Of a DNA stretch of 64,000 nucleotides, positions 32,060-43,438 are shown in pieces. The notes under the pieces are model-generated. The model saw nothing but the letters and a program-made list of their open reading frames with translations. It was not told the origin of the DNA and did no database searches. Source of the stretch: Prostheceraeus crozeri (Eukaryota > Platyhelminthes > Polycladida > Euryleptidae); contig CAJQUW010007906.1 of assembly GCA_907163375.1 (NCBI GenBank), forward strand, positions 124,001-188,000, in the 5' to 3' direction. Made by a program: the position numbers and the translations under genes. Numbering within the stretch: the first letter of the stretch is position 1; every line of letters begins with the position of its first letter.

Positions 32060-33130
32060 ATGGATGCCAGAAGAGTACAATTGGTTACGAGGAATGAAGC
32101 ACAGGGTATATTACAGAGAATTGATTATCTAGATGACAAATTGAACGGATTAACAAACACAATGAATTCAATACATAGAATTTTAAGTACATTTTATTCA
32201 GACATTAAATTGGATATGCAAGAGGTTAAACAACGAACTAAAGAAATTAAAAGTATGAAGGATAATGTGAAAGAAGAAATACTAAGTCAAACAAAAGAAA
32301 CCGAAGTATTTCGAGAGAAAATAAAAACTGAAATGACTGAAATCAACAAGAAATTAACACGATTAACAAATGAAAAACTTGATTGGAATAAGAAAGTTAA
32401 ACAAAGGAAATTCTCATTTTATGAATCATATAAGAACGCAGCAATCGCAGAAATATACCAGAAAGCTTTAGAAGAACATGTTCAAAGAGTACCAAAGAAA
32501 TTATTTAAAATCCCAGTAACTCAACACTATGAAAAAGAAAGGCAACTGAGAAAGGAACAAAGCATTAAACAAACGGAACACGAAATTAAAAGATTGAGAT
32601 TGGTATCAGAAATTAAGACCAAGATTGTGGAAAGAATCGATAATGATATGATTGAATATTTTTACGCATGCTACGACGAAGAAGAAGCTAAGTTACGCAA
32701 AGATCAATGGAGTGAAATAATCAGCAATGAGGAGAAAAGAAGTAAAATAATTTGGGACAATAAAAGACATTTTTTTGAATCAGACAGACATTTAATATCA
32801 ATAAATAGTGATCGGAAATGTGTATCGAAAGACTCACCTGCTACATCATATTTTTCAAAGAAACAATCAAGCTACAGCAACAATAAAAAACGGCAAAACA
32901 ATGACAGAAGAACTAATCAACAAACTTTCAACTATCAATGTGCTTGTCGCGACAATAATTGGCGAACAAGGGAACGTCAAAACTTTCAACATTTTGAAAA
33001 AAACAATAATAAACAACGAAATTGGCGAAGGACTAATTGGCACAATATTGATGTAGACTCAAGGTATTTGGAAAGGATATCTTCCTACCATGACCAATAC
33101 ACTGGTAGAAGAGAGTATATCCCTTACTAA
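32060..33130 (+). CDS. Array unit 13 protein (356 aa)
   Basis: Full-length copy whose protein is identical to unit 1. Confidence 0.7.
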   Translation: MDARRVQLVTRNEAQGILQRIDYLDDKLNGLTNTMNSIHRILSTFYSDIKLDMQEVKQRTKEIKSMKDNVKEEILSQTKETEVFREKIKTEMTEINKKLTRLTNEKLDWNKKVKQRKFSFYESYKNAAIAEIYQKALEEHVQRVPKKLFKIPVTQHYEKERQLRKEQSIKQTEHEIKRLRLVSEIKTKIVERIDNDMIEYFYACYDEEEAKLRKDQWSEIISNEEKRSKIIWDNKRHFFESDRHLISINSDRKCVSKDSPATSYFSKKQSSYSNNKKRQNNDRRTNQQTFNYQCACRDNNWRTRERQNFQHFEKNNNKQRNWRRTNWHNIDVDSRYLERISSYHDQYTGRREYIPY

Positions 33131-33335
33131 CAGATTTTTTACCAATTTCTATGTATATGAATGCTCTGATGCTAATTTTTAAAAAATAAATCATTCATCC
33201 CTTGAAAAGTCCCTAGAAGGGACGTAAACCGGTCGGGATAAATCCTCAGTAATTAATAGTTTTCTTTTGGACTTATTTTCTTATATTTATTGCCCATTTT
33301 TGGTAACTTTAATTTTGTCTTATTTTCTGACAAAA

Positions 33336-34406
33336 ATGGATGCCAGAAGAGTACAATTGGTTACGAGGAATGAAGCACAGGGTATATTACAGAGAATTGA
33401 TTATCTAGATGACAAATTGAACGGATTAACAAACACAATGAATTCAATACATAGAATTTTAAGTACATTTTATTCAGACATTAAATTGGATATGCAAGAG
33501 GTTAAACAACGAACTAAAGAAATTAAAAGTATGAAGGATAATGTGAAAGAAGAAATACTAAGTCAAACAAAAGAAACCGAAGTATTTCGAGAGAAAATAA
33601 AAACTGAAATGACTGAAATCAACAAGAAATTAACACGATTAACAAATGAAAAACTTGATTGGAATAAGAAAGTTAAACAAAGGAAATTCTCATTTTATGA
33701 ATCATATAAGAACGCAGCAATCGCAGAAATATACCAGAAAGCTTTAGAAGAACATGTTCAAAGAGTACCAAAGAAATTATTTAAAATCCCAGTAACTCAA
33801 CACTATGAAAAAGAAAGGCAACTGAGAAAGGAACAAAGCATTAAACAAACGGAACACGAAATTAAAAGATTGAGATTGGTATCAGAAATTAAGACCAAGA
33901 TTGTGGAAAGAATCGATAATGATATGATTGAATATTTTTACGCATGCTACGACGAAGAAGAAGCTAAGTTACGCAAAGATCAATGGAGTGAAATAATCAG
34001 CAATGAGGAGAAAAGAAGTAAAATAATTTGGGACAATAAAAGACATTTTTTTGAATCAGACAGACATTTAATATCAATAAATAGTGATCGGAAATGTGTA
34101 TCGAAAGACTCACCTGCTGCATCATATTTTTCAAAGAAACAATCAAGCTACAGCAACAATAAAAAACGGCAAAACAATGACAGAAGAACTAATCAACAAA
34201 CTTTCAACTATCAATGTGCTTGTCGCGACAATAATTGGCGAACAAGGGAACGTCAAAACTTTCAACATTTTGAAAAAAACAATAATAAACAACGAAATTG
34301 GCGAAGGACTAATTGGCACAATATTGATGTAGACTCAAGGTATTTGGAAAGGATATCTTCCTACCATGACCAATACACTGGTAGAAGAGAGTATATCCCT
34401 TACTAA
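33336..34406 (+). CDS. Array unit 14 protein (356 aa), Thr262Ala
   Basis: Full-length copy with Thr262 to Ala, adjacent to unit 15, which has the same change. Confidence 0.7.
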   Translation: MDARRVQLVTRNEAQGILQRIDYLDDKLNGLTNTMNSIHRILSTFYSDIKLDMQEVKQRTKEIKSMKDNVKEEILSQTKETEVFREKIKTEMTEINKKLTRLTNEKLDWNKKVKQRKFSFYESYKNAAIAEIYQKALEEHVQRVPKKLFKIPVTQHYEKERQLRKEQSIKQTEHEIKRLRLVSEIKTKIVERIDNDMIEYFYACYDEEEAKLRKDQWSEIISNEEKRSKIIWDNKRHFFESDRHLISINSDRKCVSKDSPAASYFSKKQSSYSNNKKRQNNDRRTNQQTFNYQCACRDNNWRTRERQNFQHFEKNNNKQRNWRRTNWHNIDVDSRYLERISSYHDQYTGRREYIPY

Positions 34407-34611
34407 CAGATTTTTTACCAATTTCTATGTATATGAATGCTCTGATGCTAATTTTTAAAAAATAAATCATTCATCCCTTGAAAAGTCCCTAGAAGGGACG
34501 TAAACCGGTCGGGATAAATCCTCAGTAATTAATAGTTTTCTTTTGGACTTATTTTCTTATATTTATTGCCCATTTTTGGTAACTTTAATTTTGTCTTATT
34601 TTCTGACAAAA

Positions 34612-35682
34612 ATGGATGCCAGAAGAGTACAATTGGTTACGAGGAATGAAGCACAGGGTATATTACAGAGAATTGATTATCTAGATGACAAATTGAACGG
34701 ATTAACAAACACAATGAATTCAATACATAGAATTTTAAGTACATTTTATTCAGACATTAAATTGGATATGCAAGAGGTTAAACAACGAACTAAAGAAATT
34801 AAAAGTATGAAGGATAATGTGAAAGAAGAAATACTAAGTCAAACAAAAGAAACCGAAGTATTTCGAGAGAAAATAAAAACTGAAATGACTGAAATCAACA
34901 AGAAATTAACACGATTAACAAATGAAAAACTTGATTGGAATAAGAAAGTTAAACAAAGGAAATTCTCATTTTATGAATCATATAAGAACGCAGCAATCGC
35001 AGAAATATACCAGAAAGCTTTAGAAGAACATGTTCAAAGAGTACCAAAGAAATTATTTAAAATCCCAGTAACTCAACACTATGAAAAAGAAAGGCAACTG
35101 AGAAAGGAACAAAGCATTAAACAAACGGAACACGAAATTAAAAGATTGAGATTGGTATCAGAAATTAAGACCAAGATTGTGGAAAGAATCGATAATGATA
35201 TGATTGAATATTTTTACGCATGCTACGACGAAGAAGAAGCTAAGTTACGCAAAGATCAATGGAGTGAAATAATCAGCAATGAGGAGAAAAGAAGTAAAAT
35301 AATTTGGGACAATAAAAGACATTTTTTTGAATCAGACAGACATTTAATATCAATAAATAGTGATCGGAAATGTGTATCGAAAGACTCACCTGCTGCATCA
35401 TATTTTTCAAAGAAACAATCAAGCTACAGCAACAATAAAAAACGGCAAAACAATGACAGAAGAACTAATCAACAAACTTTCAACTATCAATGTGCTTGTC
35501 GCGACAATAATTGGCGAACAAGGGAACGTCAAAACTTTCAACATTTTGAAAAAAACAATAATAAACAACGAAATTGGCGAAGGACTAATTGGCACAATAT
35601 TGATGTAGACTCAAGGTATTTGGAAAGGATATCTTCCTACCATGACCAATACACTGGTAGAAGAGAGTATATCCCTTACTAA
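34612..35682 (+). CDS. Array unit 15 protein (356 aa), Thr262Ala
   Basis: Full-length copy with Thr262 to Ala. It is the last 1276-bp unit before the short-unit block. Confidence 0.7.
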   Translation: MDARRVQLVTRNEAQGILQRIDYLDDKLNGLTNTMNSIHRILSTFYSDIKLDMQEVKQRTKEIKSMKDNVKEEILSQTKETEVFREKIKTEMTEINKKLTRLTNEKLDWNKKVKQRKFSFYESYKNAAIAEIYQKALEEHVQRVPKKLFKIPVTQHYEKERQLRKEQSIKQTEHEIKRLRLVSEIKTKIVERIDNDMIEYFYACYDEEEAKLRKDQWSEIISNEEKRSKIIWDNKRHFFESDRHLISINSDRKCVSKDSPAASYFSKKQSSYSNNKKRQNNDRRTNQQTFNYQCACRDNNWRTRERQNFQHFEKNNNKQRNWRRTNWHNIDVDSRYLERISSYHDQYTGRREYIPY

Positions 35683-35887
35683 CAGATTTTTTACCAATTT
35701 CTATGTATATGAATGCTCTGATGCTAATTTTTAAAAAATAAATCATTCATCCCTTGAAAAGTCCCTAGAAGGGACGTAAACCGGTCGGGATAAATCCTCA
35801 GTAATTAATAGTTTTCTTTTGGACTTATTTTCTTATATTTATTGCCCATTTTTGGTAACTTTAATTTTGTCTTATTTTCTGACAAAA

Positions 35888-36862
35888 ATGGATGCCAGAA
35901 GAGTACAATTGGTTACGAGGAATGAAGCACAGGGTATATTACAGAGAATTGATTATCTAGATGACAAATTGAACGGATTAACAAACACAATGAATTCAAT
36001 ACATAGAATTTTAAGTACATTTTATTCAGACATTAAATTGGATATGCAAGAGGTTAAACAACGAACTAAAGAAATTAAAAGTATGAAGGATAATGTGAAA
36101 GAAGAAATACTAAGTCAAACAAAAGAAACCGAAGTATTTCGAGAGAAAATAAAAACTGAAATGACTGAAATCAACAAGAAATTAACACGATTAACAAATG
36201 AAAAACTTGATTGGAATAAGAAAGTTAAACAAAGGAAATTCTCATTTTATGAATCATATAAGAACGCAGCAATCGCAGAAATATACCAGAAAGCTTTAGA
36301 AGAACATGTTCAAAGAGTACCAAAGAAATTATTTAAAATCCCAGTAACTCAACACTATGAAAAAGAAAGGCAACTGAGAAAGGAACAAAGCATTAAACAA
36401 ACGGAACACGAAATTAAAAGATTGAGATTGGTATCAGAAATTAAGACCAAGATTGTGGAAAGAATCGATAATGATATGATTGAATATTTTTACGCATGCT
36501 ACGACGAAGAAGAAGCTAAGTTACGCAAAGATCAATGGAGTGAAATAATCAGCAATGAGGAGAAAAGAAGTAAAATAATTTGGGACAATAAAAGACATTT
36601 TTTTGAATCAGACAGACATTTAATATCAATAAGAAAGACTCACCTGCTACATCATATTTTTCAAAGAAACAATCAAGCTACAGCAACAATAAAAAACGGC
36701 AAAACAATGACAGAAGAACTAATCAACAAACTTTCAACTATCAATGTGCTTGTCGCGACAATAATTGGCGAACAAGGGAACGTCAAAACTTTCAACATTT
36801 TGAAAAAAACAATAATAAACAACGAAATTGGCGAAGGACTAATTGGCACAATATTGATGTAG
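35888..36862 (+). CDS. Array unit 16, short class: alternative C-terminus (324 aa)
   Basis: First of the 1254-bp units. Relative to unit 1 it lacks 22 bp after codon 248 (ISI), at about 36632. Because 22 is not a multiple of three, reading continues in the overlapping frame that is open in all units. The Asn/Arg-rich tail is replaced by 76 residues (RKTHLLHHIFQRNNQ and onward, ending GEGLIGTILM) that are less basic and more hydrophobic. Which form is ancestral cannot be told from this window. Confidence 0.6.
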   Translation: MDARRVQLVTRNEAQGILQRIDYLDDKLNGLTNTMNSIHRILSTFYSDIKLDMQEVKQRTKEIKSMKDNVKEEILSQTKETEVFREKIKTEMTEINKKLTRLTNEKLDWNKKVKQRKFSFYESYKNAAIAEIYQKALEEHVQRVPKKLFKIPVTQHYEKERQLRKEQSIKQTEHEIKRLRLVSEIKTKIVERIDNDMIEYFYACYDEEEAKLRKDQWSEIISNEEKRSKIIWDNKRHFFESDRHLISIRKTHLLHHIFQRNNQATATIKNGKTMTEELINKLSTINVLVATIIGEQGNVKTFNILKKTIINNEIGEGLIGTILM

Positions 36863-37141
36863 ACTCAAGGTATTTGGAAAGGATATCTTCCTACCATGAC
36901 CAATACACTGGTAGAAGAGAGTATATCCCTTACTAACAGATTTTTTACCAATTTCTATGTATATGAATGCTCTGATGCTAATTTTTAAAAAATAAATCAT
37001 TCATCCCTTGAAAAGTCCCTAGAAGGGACGTAAACCGGTCGGGATAAATCCTCAGTAATTAATAGTTTTCTTTTGGACTTATTTTCTTATATTTATTGCC
37101 CATTTTTGGTAACTTTAATTTTGTCTTATTTTCTGACAAAA

Positions 37142-38116
37142 ATGGATGCCAGAAGAGTACAATTGGTTACGAGGAATGAAGCACAGGGTATATTACAGAG
37201 AATTGATTATCTAGATGACAAATTGAACGGATTAACAAACACAATGAATTCAATACATAGAATTTTAAGTACATTTTATTCAGACATTAAATTGGATATG
37301 CAAGAGGTTAAACAACGAACTAAAGAAATTAAAAGTATGAAGGATAATGTGAAAGAAGAAATACTAAGTCAAACAAAAGAAACCGAAGTATTTCGAGAGA
37401 AAATAAAAACTGAAATGACTGAAATCAACAAGAAATTAACACGATTAACAAATGAAAAACTTGATTGGAATAAGAAAGTTAAACAAAGGAAATTCTCATT
37501 TTATGAATCATATAAGAACGCAGCAATCGCAGAAATATACCAGAAAGCTTTAGAAGAACATGTTCAAAGAGTACCAAAGAAATTATTTAAAATCCCAGTA
37601 ACTCAACACTATGAAAAAGAAAGGCAACTGAGAAAGGAACAAAGCATTAAACAAACGGAACACGAAATTAAAAGATTGAGATTGGTATCAGAAATTAAGA
37701 CCAAGATTGTGGAAAGAATCGATAATGATATGATTGAATATTTTTACGCATGCTACGACGAAGAAGAAGCTAAGTTACGCAAAGATCAATGGAGTGAAAT
37801 AATCAGCAATGAGGAGAAAAGAAGTAAAATAATTTGGGACAATAAAAGACATTTTTTTGAATCAGACAGACATTTAATATCAATAAGAAAGACTCACCTG
37901 CTACATCATATTTTTCAAAGAAACAATCAAGCTACAGCAACAATAAAAAACGGCAAAACAATGACAGAAGAACTAATCAACAAACTTTCAACTATCAATG
38001 TGCTTGTCGCGACAATAATTGGCGAACAAGGGAACGTCAAAACTTTCAACATTTTGAAAAAAACAATAATAAACAACGAAATTGGCGAAGGACTAATTGG
38101 CACAATATTGATGTAG
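37142..38116 (+). CDS. Array unit 17, short class (324 aa)
   Basis: Same 22-bp difference and same fused tail as unit 16. Confidence 0.6.
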   Translation: MDARRVQLVTRNEAQGILQRIDYLDDKLNGLTNTMNSIHRILSTFYSDIKLDMQEVKQRTKEIKSMKDNVKEEILSQTKETEVFREKIKTEMTEINKKLTRLTNEKLDWNKKVKQRKFSFYESYKNAAIAEIYQKALEEHVQRVPKKLFKIPVTQHYEKERQLRKEQSIKQTEHEIKRLRLVSEIKTKIVERIDNDMIEYFYACYDEEEAKLRKDQWSEIISNEEKRSKIIWDNKRHFFESDRHLISIRKTHLLHHIFQRNNQATATIKNGKTMTEELINKLSTINVLVATIIGEQGNVKTFNILKKTIINNEIGEGLIGTILM

Positions 38117-38395
38117 ACTCAAGGTATTTGGAAAGGATATCTTCCTACCATGACCAATACACTGGTAGAAGAGAGTATATCCCTTACTAACAGATTTTTT
38201 ACCAATTTCTATGTATATGAATGCTCTGATGCTAATTTTTAAAAAATAAATCATTCATCCCTTGAAAAGTCCCTAGAAGGGACGTAAACCGGTCGGGATA
38301 AATCCTCAGTAATTAATAGTTTTCTTTTGGACTTATTTTCTTATATTTATTGCCCATTTTTGGTAACTTTAATTTTGTCTTATTTTCTGACAAAA

Positions 38396-39220
38396 ATGGA
38401 TGCCAGAAGAGTACAATTGGTTACGAGGAATGAAGCACAGGGTATATTACAGAGAATTGATTATCTAGATGACAAATTGAACGGATTAACAAACACAATG
38501 AATTCAATACATAGAATTTTAAGTACATTTTATTCAGACATTAAATTGGATATGCAAGAGGTTAAACAACGAACTAAAGAAATTAAAAGTATGAAGGATA
38601 ATGTGAAAGAAGAAATACTAAGTCAAACAAAAGAAACCGAAGTATTTCGAGAGAAAATAAAAACTGAAATGACTGAAATCAACAAGAAATTAACACGATT
38701 AACAAATGAAAAACTTGATTGGAATAAGAAAGTTAAACAAAGGAAATTCTCATTTTATGAATCATATAAGAACGCAGCAATCGCAGAAATATACCAGAAA
38801 GCTTTAGAAGAACATGTTCAAAGAGTACCAAAGAAATTATTTAAAATCCCAGTAACTCAACACTATGAAAAAGAAAGGCAACTGAGAAAGGAACAAAGCA
38901 TTAAACAAACGGAACACGAAATTAAAAGATTGAGATTGGTATCAGAAATTAAGACCAAGATTGTGGAAAGAATCGATAATGATATGATTGAATATTTTTA
39001 CGCATGCTACGACGAAGAAGAAGCTAAGTTACGCAAAGATCAATGGAGTGAAATAATCAGCAATGAGGAGAAAAGAAGTAAAATAATTTGGGACAATAAA
39101 AGACATTTTTTTGAATCAGACAGACATTTAATATCAATAAGTGATCGGAAAATGTGTATCGAAAGACTCACCTGCTACATCATATTTTTCAAAGAAACAA
39201 TCAAGCTACAGCAACAATAA
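38396..39220 (+). pseudogene. Array unit 18, third junction variant
   Basis: At the site where neighbouring units lack 22 bp, this unit lacks three bases and has one extra A (net -2), giving a 1274-bp unit. The ATG frame ends at 39220 after 274 residues in a third reading frame. The usual basic tail is still open downstream (to 39464), but out of register with the N-terminal part. Confidence 0.75.
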
Positions 39221-39669
39221 AAAACGGCAAAACAATGACAGAAGAACTAATCAACAAACTTTCAACTATCAATGTGCTTGTCGCGACAATAATTGGCGAA
39301 CAAGGGAACGTCAAAACTTTCAACATTTTGAAAAAAACAATAATAAACAACGAAATTGGCGAAGGACTAATTGGCACAATATTGATGTAGACTCAAGGTA
39401 TTTGGAAAGGATATCTTCCTACCATGACCAATACACTGGTAGAAGAGAGTATATCCCTTACTAACAGATTTTTTACCAATTTCTATGTATATGAATGCTC
39501 TGATGCTAATTTTTAAAAAATAAATCATTCATCCCTTGAAAAGTCCCTAGAAGGGACGTAAACCGGTCGGGATAAATCCTCAGTAATTAATAGTTTTCTT
39601 TTGGACTTATTTTCTTATATTTATTGCCCATTTTTGGTAACTTTAATTTTGTCTTATTTTCTGACAAAA

Positions 39670-40644
39670 ATGGATGCCAGAAGAGTACAATTGGTTACGA
39701 GGAATGAAGCACAGGGTATATTACAGAGAATTGATTATCTAGATGACAAATTGAACGGATTAACAAACACAATGAATTCAATACATAGAATTTTAAGTAC
39801 ATTTTATTCAGACATTAAATTGGATATGCAAGAGGTTAAACAACGAACTAAAGAAATTAAAAGTATGAAGGATAATGTGAAAGAAGAAATACTAAGTCAA
39901 ACAAAAGAAACCGAAGTATTTCGAGAGAAAATAAAAACTGAAATGACTGAAATCAACAAGAAATTAACACGATTAACAAATGAAAAACTTGATTGGAATA
40001 AGAAAGTTAAACAAAGGAAATTCTCATTTTATGAATCATATAAGAACGCAGCAATCGCAGAAATATACCAGAAAGCTTTAGAAGAACATGTTCAAAGAGT
40101 ACCAAAGAAATTATTTAAAATCCCAGTAACTCAACACTATGAAAAAGAAAGGCAACTGAGAAAGGAACAAAGCATTAAACAAACGGAACACGAAATTAAA
40201 AGATTGAGATTGGTATCAGAAATTAAGACCAAGATTGTGGAAAGAATCGATAATGATATGATTGAATATTTTTACGCATGCTACGACGAAGAAGAAGCTA
40301 AGTTACGCAAAGATCAATGGAGTGAAATAATCAGCAATGAGGAGAAAAGAAGTAAAATAATTTGGGACAATAAAAGACATTTTTTTGAATCAGACAGACA
40401 TTTAATATCAATAAGAAAGACTCACCTGCTACATCATATTTTTCAAAGAAACAATCAAGCTACAGCAACAATAAAAAACGGCAAAACAATGACAGAAGAA
40501 CTAATCAACAAACTTTCAACTATCAATGTGCTTGTCGCGACAATAATTGGCGAACAAGGGAACGTCAAAACTTTCAACATTTTGAAAAAAACAATAATAA
40601 ACAACGAAATTGGCGAAGGACTAATTGGCACAATATTGATGTAG
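39670..40644 (+). CDS. Array unit 19, short class (324 aa)
   Basis: Same 22-bp difference and fused tail as unit 16. Confidence 0.6.
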   Translation: MDARRVQLVTRNEAQGILQRIDYLDDKLNGLTNTMNSIHRILSTFYSDIKLDMQEVKQRTKEIKSMKDNVKEEILSQTKETEVFREKIKTEMTEINKKLTRLTNEKLDWNKKVKQRKFSFYESYKNAAIAEIYQKALEEHVQRVPKKLFKIPVTQHYEKERQLRKEQSIKQTEHEIKRLRLVSEIKTKIVERIDNDMIEYFYACYDEEEAKLRKDQWSEIISNEEKRSKIIWDNKRHFFESDRHLISIRKTHLLHHIFQRNNQATATIKNGKTMTEELINKLSTINVLVATIIGEQGNVKTFNILKKTIINNEIGEGLIGTILM

Positions 40645-40923
40645 ACTCAAGGTATTTGGAAAGGATATCTTCCTACCATGACCAATACACTGGTAGAAGA
40701 GAGTATATCCCTTACTAACAGATTTTTTACCAATTTCTATGTATATGAATGCTCTGATGCTAATTTTTAAAAAATAAATCATTCATCCCTTGAAAAGTCC
40801 CTAGAAGGGACGTAAACCGGTCGGGATAAATCCTCAGTAATTAATAGTTTTCTTTTGGACTTATTTTCTTATATTTATTGCCCATTTTTGGTAACTTTAA
40901 TTTTGTCTTATTTTCTGACAAAA

Positions 40924-41898
40924 ATGGATGCCAGAAGAGTACAATTGGTTACGAGGAATGAAGCACAGGGTATATTACAGAGAATTGATTATCTAGATGA
41001 CAAATTGAACGGATTAACAAACACAATGAATTCAATACATAGAATTTTAAGTACATTTTATTCAGACATTAAATTGGATATGCAAGAGGTTAAACAACGA
41101 ACTAAAGAAATTAAAAGTATGAAGGATAATGTGAAAGAAGAAATACTAAGTCAAACAAAAGAAACCGAAGTATTTCGAGAGAAAATAAAAACTGAAATGA
41201 CTGAAATCAACAAGAAATTAACACGATTAACAAATGAAAAACTTGATTGGAATAAGAAAGTTAAACAAAGGAAATTCTCATTTTATGAATCATATAAGAA
41301 CGCAGCAATCGCAGAAATATACCAGAAAGCTTTAGAAGAACATGTTCAAAGAGTACCAAAGAAATTATTTAAAATCCCAGTAACTCAACACTATGAAAAA
41401 GAAAGGCAACTGAGAAAGGAACAAAGCATTAAACAAACGGAACACGAAATTAAAAGATTGAGATTGGTATCAGAAATTAAGACCAAGATTGTGGAAAGAA
41501 TCGATAATGATATGATTGAATATTTTTACGCATGCTACGACGAAGAAGAAGCTAAGTTACGCAAAGATCAATGGAGTGAAATAATCAGCAATGAGGAGAA
41601 AAGAAGTAAAATAATTTGGGACAATAAAAGACATTTTTTTGAATCAGACAGACATTTAATATCAATAAGAAAGACTCACCTGCTACATCATATTTTTCAA
41701 AGAAACAATCAAGCTACAGCAACAATAAAAAACGGCAAAACAATGACAGAAGAACTAATCAACAAACTTTCAACTATCAATGTGCTTGTCGCGACAATAA
41801 TTGGCGAACAAGGGAACGTCAAAACTTTCAACATTTCGAAAAAAACAATAATAAACAACGAAATTGGCGAAGGACTAATTGGCACAATATTGATGTAG
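40924..41898 (+). CDS. Array unit 20, short class (324 aa), Leu to Ser in tail
   Basis: Short-class unit with one extra T-to-C change in the alternative tail (NIL to NIS) that is silent in the long-class frame (Phe to Phe). Confidence 0.6.
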   Translation: MDARRVQLVTRNEAQGILQRIDYLDDKLNGLTNTMNSIHRILSTFYSDIKLDMQEVKQRTKEIKSMKDNVKEEILSQTKETEVFREKIKTEMTEINKKLTRLTNEKLDWNKKVKQRKFSFYESYKNAAIAEIYQKALEEHVQRVPKKLFKIPVTQHYEKERQLRKEQSIKQTEHEIKRLRLVSEIKTKIVERIDNDMIEYFYACYDEEEAKLRKDQWSEIISNEEKRSKIIWDNKRHFFESDRHLISIRKTHLLHHIFQRNNQATATIKNGKTMTEELINKLSTINVLVATIIGEQGNVKTFNISKKTIINNEIGEGLIGTILM

Positions 41899-42177
41899 AC
41901 TCAAGGTATTTGGAAAGGATATCTTCCTACCATGACCAATACACTGGTAGAAGAGAGTATATCCCTTACTAACAGATTTTTTACCAATTTCTATGTATAT
42001 GAATGCTCTGATGCTAATTTTTAAAAAATAAATCATTCATCCCTTGAAAAGTCCCTAGAAGGGACGTAAACCGGTCGGGATAAATCCTCAGTAATTAATA
42101 GTTTTCTTTTGGACTTATTTTCTTATATTTATTGCCCATTTTTGGTAACTTTAATTTTGTCTTATTTTCTGACAAAA

Positions 42178-43248
42178 ATGGATGCCAGAAGAGTACAATT
42201 GGTTACGAGGAATGAAGCACAGGGTATATTACAGAGAATTGATTATCTAGATGACAAATTGAACGGATTAACAAACACAATGAATTCAATACATAGAATT
42301 TTAAGTACATTTTATTCAGACATTAAATTGGATATGCAAGAGGTTAAACAACGAACTAAAGAAATTAAAAGTATGAAGGATAATGTGAAAGAAGAAATAC
42401 TAAGTCAAACAAAAGAAACCGAAGTATTTCGAGAGAAAATAAAAACTGAAATGACTGAAATCAACAAGAAATTAACACGATTAACAAATGAAAAACTTGA
42501 TTGGAATAAGAAAGTTAAACAAAGGAAATTCTCATTTTATGAATCATATAAGAACGCAGCAATCGCAGAAATATACCAGAAAGCTTTAGAAGAACATGTT
42601 CAAAGAGTACCAAAGAAATTATTTAAAATCCCAGTAACTCAACACTATGAAAAAGAAAGGCAACTGAGAAAGGAACAAAGCATTAAACAAACGGAACACG
42701 AAATTAAAAGATTGAGATTGGTATCAGAAATTAAGACCAAGATTGTGGAAAGAATCGATAATGATATGATTGAATATTTTTACGCATGCTACGACGAAGA
42801 AGAAGCTAAGTTACGCAAAGATCAATGGAGTGAAATAATCAGCAATGAGGAGAAAAGAAGTAAAATAATTTGGGACAATAAAAGACATTTTTTTGAATCA
42901 GACAGACATTTAATATCAATAAATAGTGATCGGAAATGTGTATCGAAAGACTCACCTGCTGCATCATATTTTTCAAAGAAACAATCAAGCTACAGCAACA
43001 ATAAAAAACGGCAAAACAATGACAGAAGAACTAATCAACAAACTTTCAACTATCAATGTGCTTGTCGCGACAATAATTGGCGAACAAGGGAACGTCAAAA
43101 CTTTCAACATTTTGAAAAAAACAATAATAAACAACGAAATTGGCGAAGGACTAATTGGCACAATATTGATGTAGACTCAAGGTATTTGGAAAGGATATCT
43201 TCCTACCATGACCAATACACTGGTAGAAGAGAGTATATCCCTTACTAA
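42178..43248 (+). CDS. Array unit 21 protein (356 aa), Thr262Ala
   Basis: Last full unit, back to the 1276-bp class, with the Thr262 to Ala change of units 9, 14 and 15. It is followed by only about 57 bp of a 22nd unit before (TA)n. Confidence 0.7.
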   Translation: MDARRVQLVTRNEAQGILQRIDYLDDKLNGLTNTMNSIHRILSTFYSDIKLDMQEVKQRTKEIKSMKDNVKEEILSQTKETEVFREKIKTEMTEINKKLTRLTNEKLDWNKKVKQRKFSFYESYKNAAIAEIYQKALEEHVQRVPKKLFKIPVTQHYEKERQLRKEQSIKQTEHEIKRLRLVSEIKTKIVERIDNDMIEYFYACYDEEEAKLRKDQWSEIISNEEKRSKIIWDNKRHFFESDRHLISINSDRKCVSKDSPAASYFSKKQSSYSNNKKRQNNDRRTNQQTFNYQCACRDNNWRTRERQNFQHFEKNNNKQRNWRRTNWHNIDVDSRYLERISSYHDQYTGRREYIPY

Positions 43249-43436
43249 CAGATTTTTTACCAATTTCTATGTATATGAATGCTCTGATGCTAATTTTTAA
43301 AAAATAAATCATTCATCCCTTGAAAAGTCCCTAGAAGGGACGTAAACCGGTCGGGATAAATCCTCAGTAATTAATAGTTTTCTTTTGGACTTATTTTCTT
43401 ATATTTATTGTCCATTTTTGGTAACTTTAATTTTGT

Positions 43437-43438
<2 letters not shown>

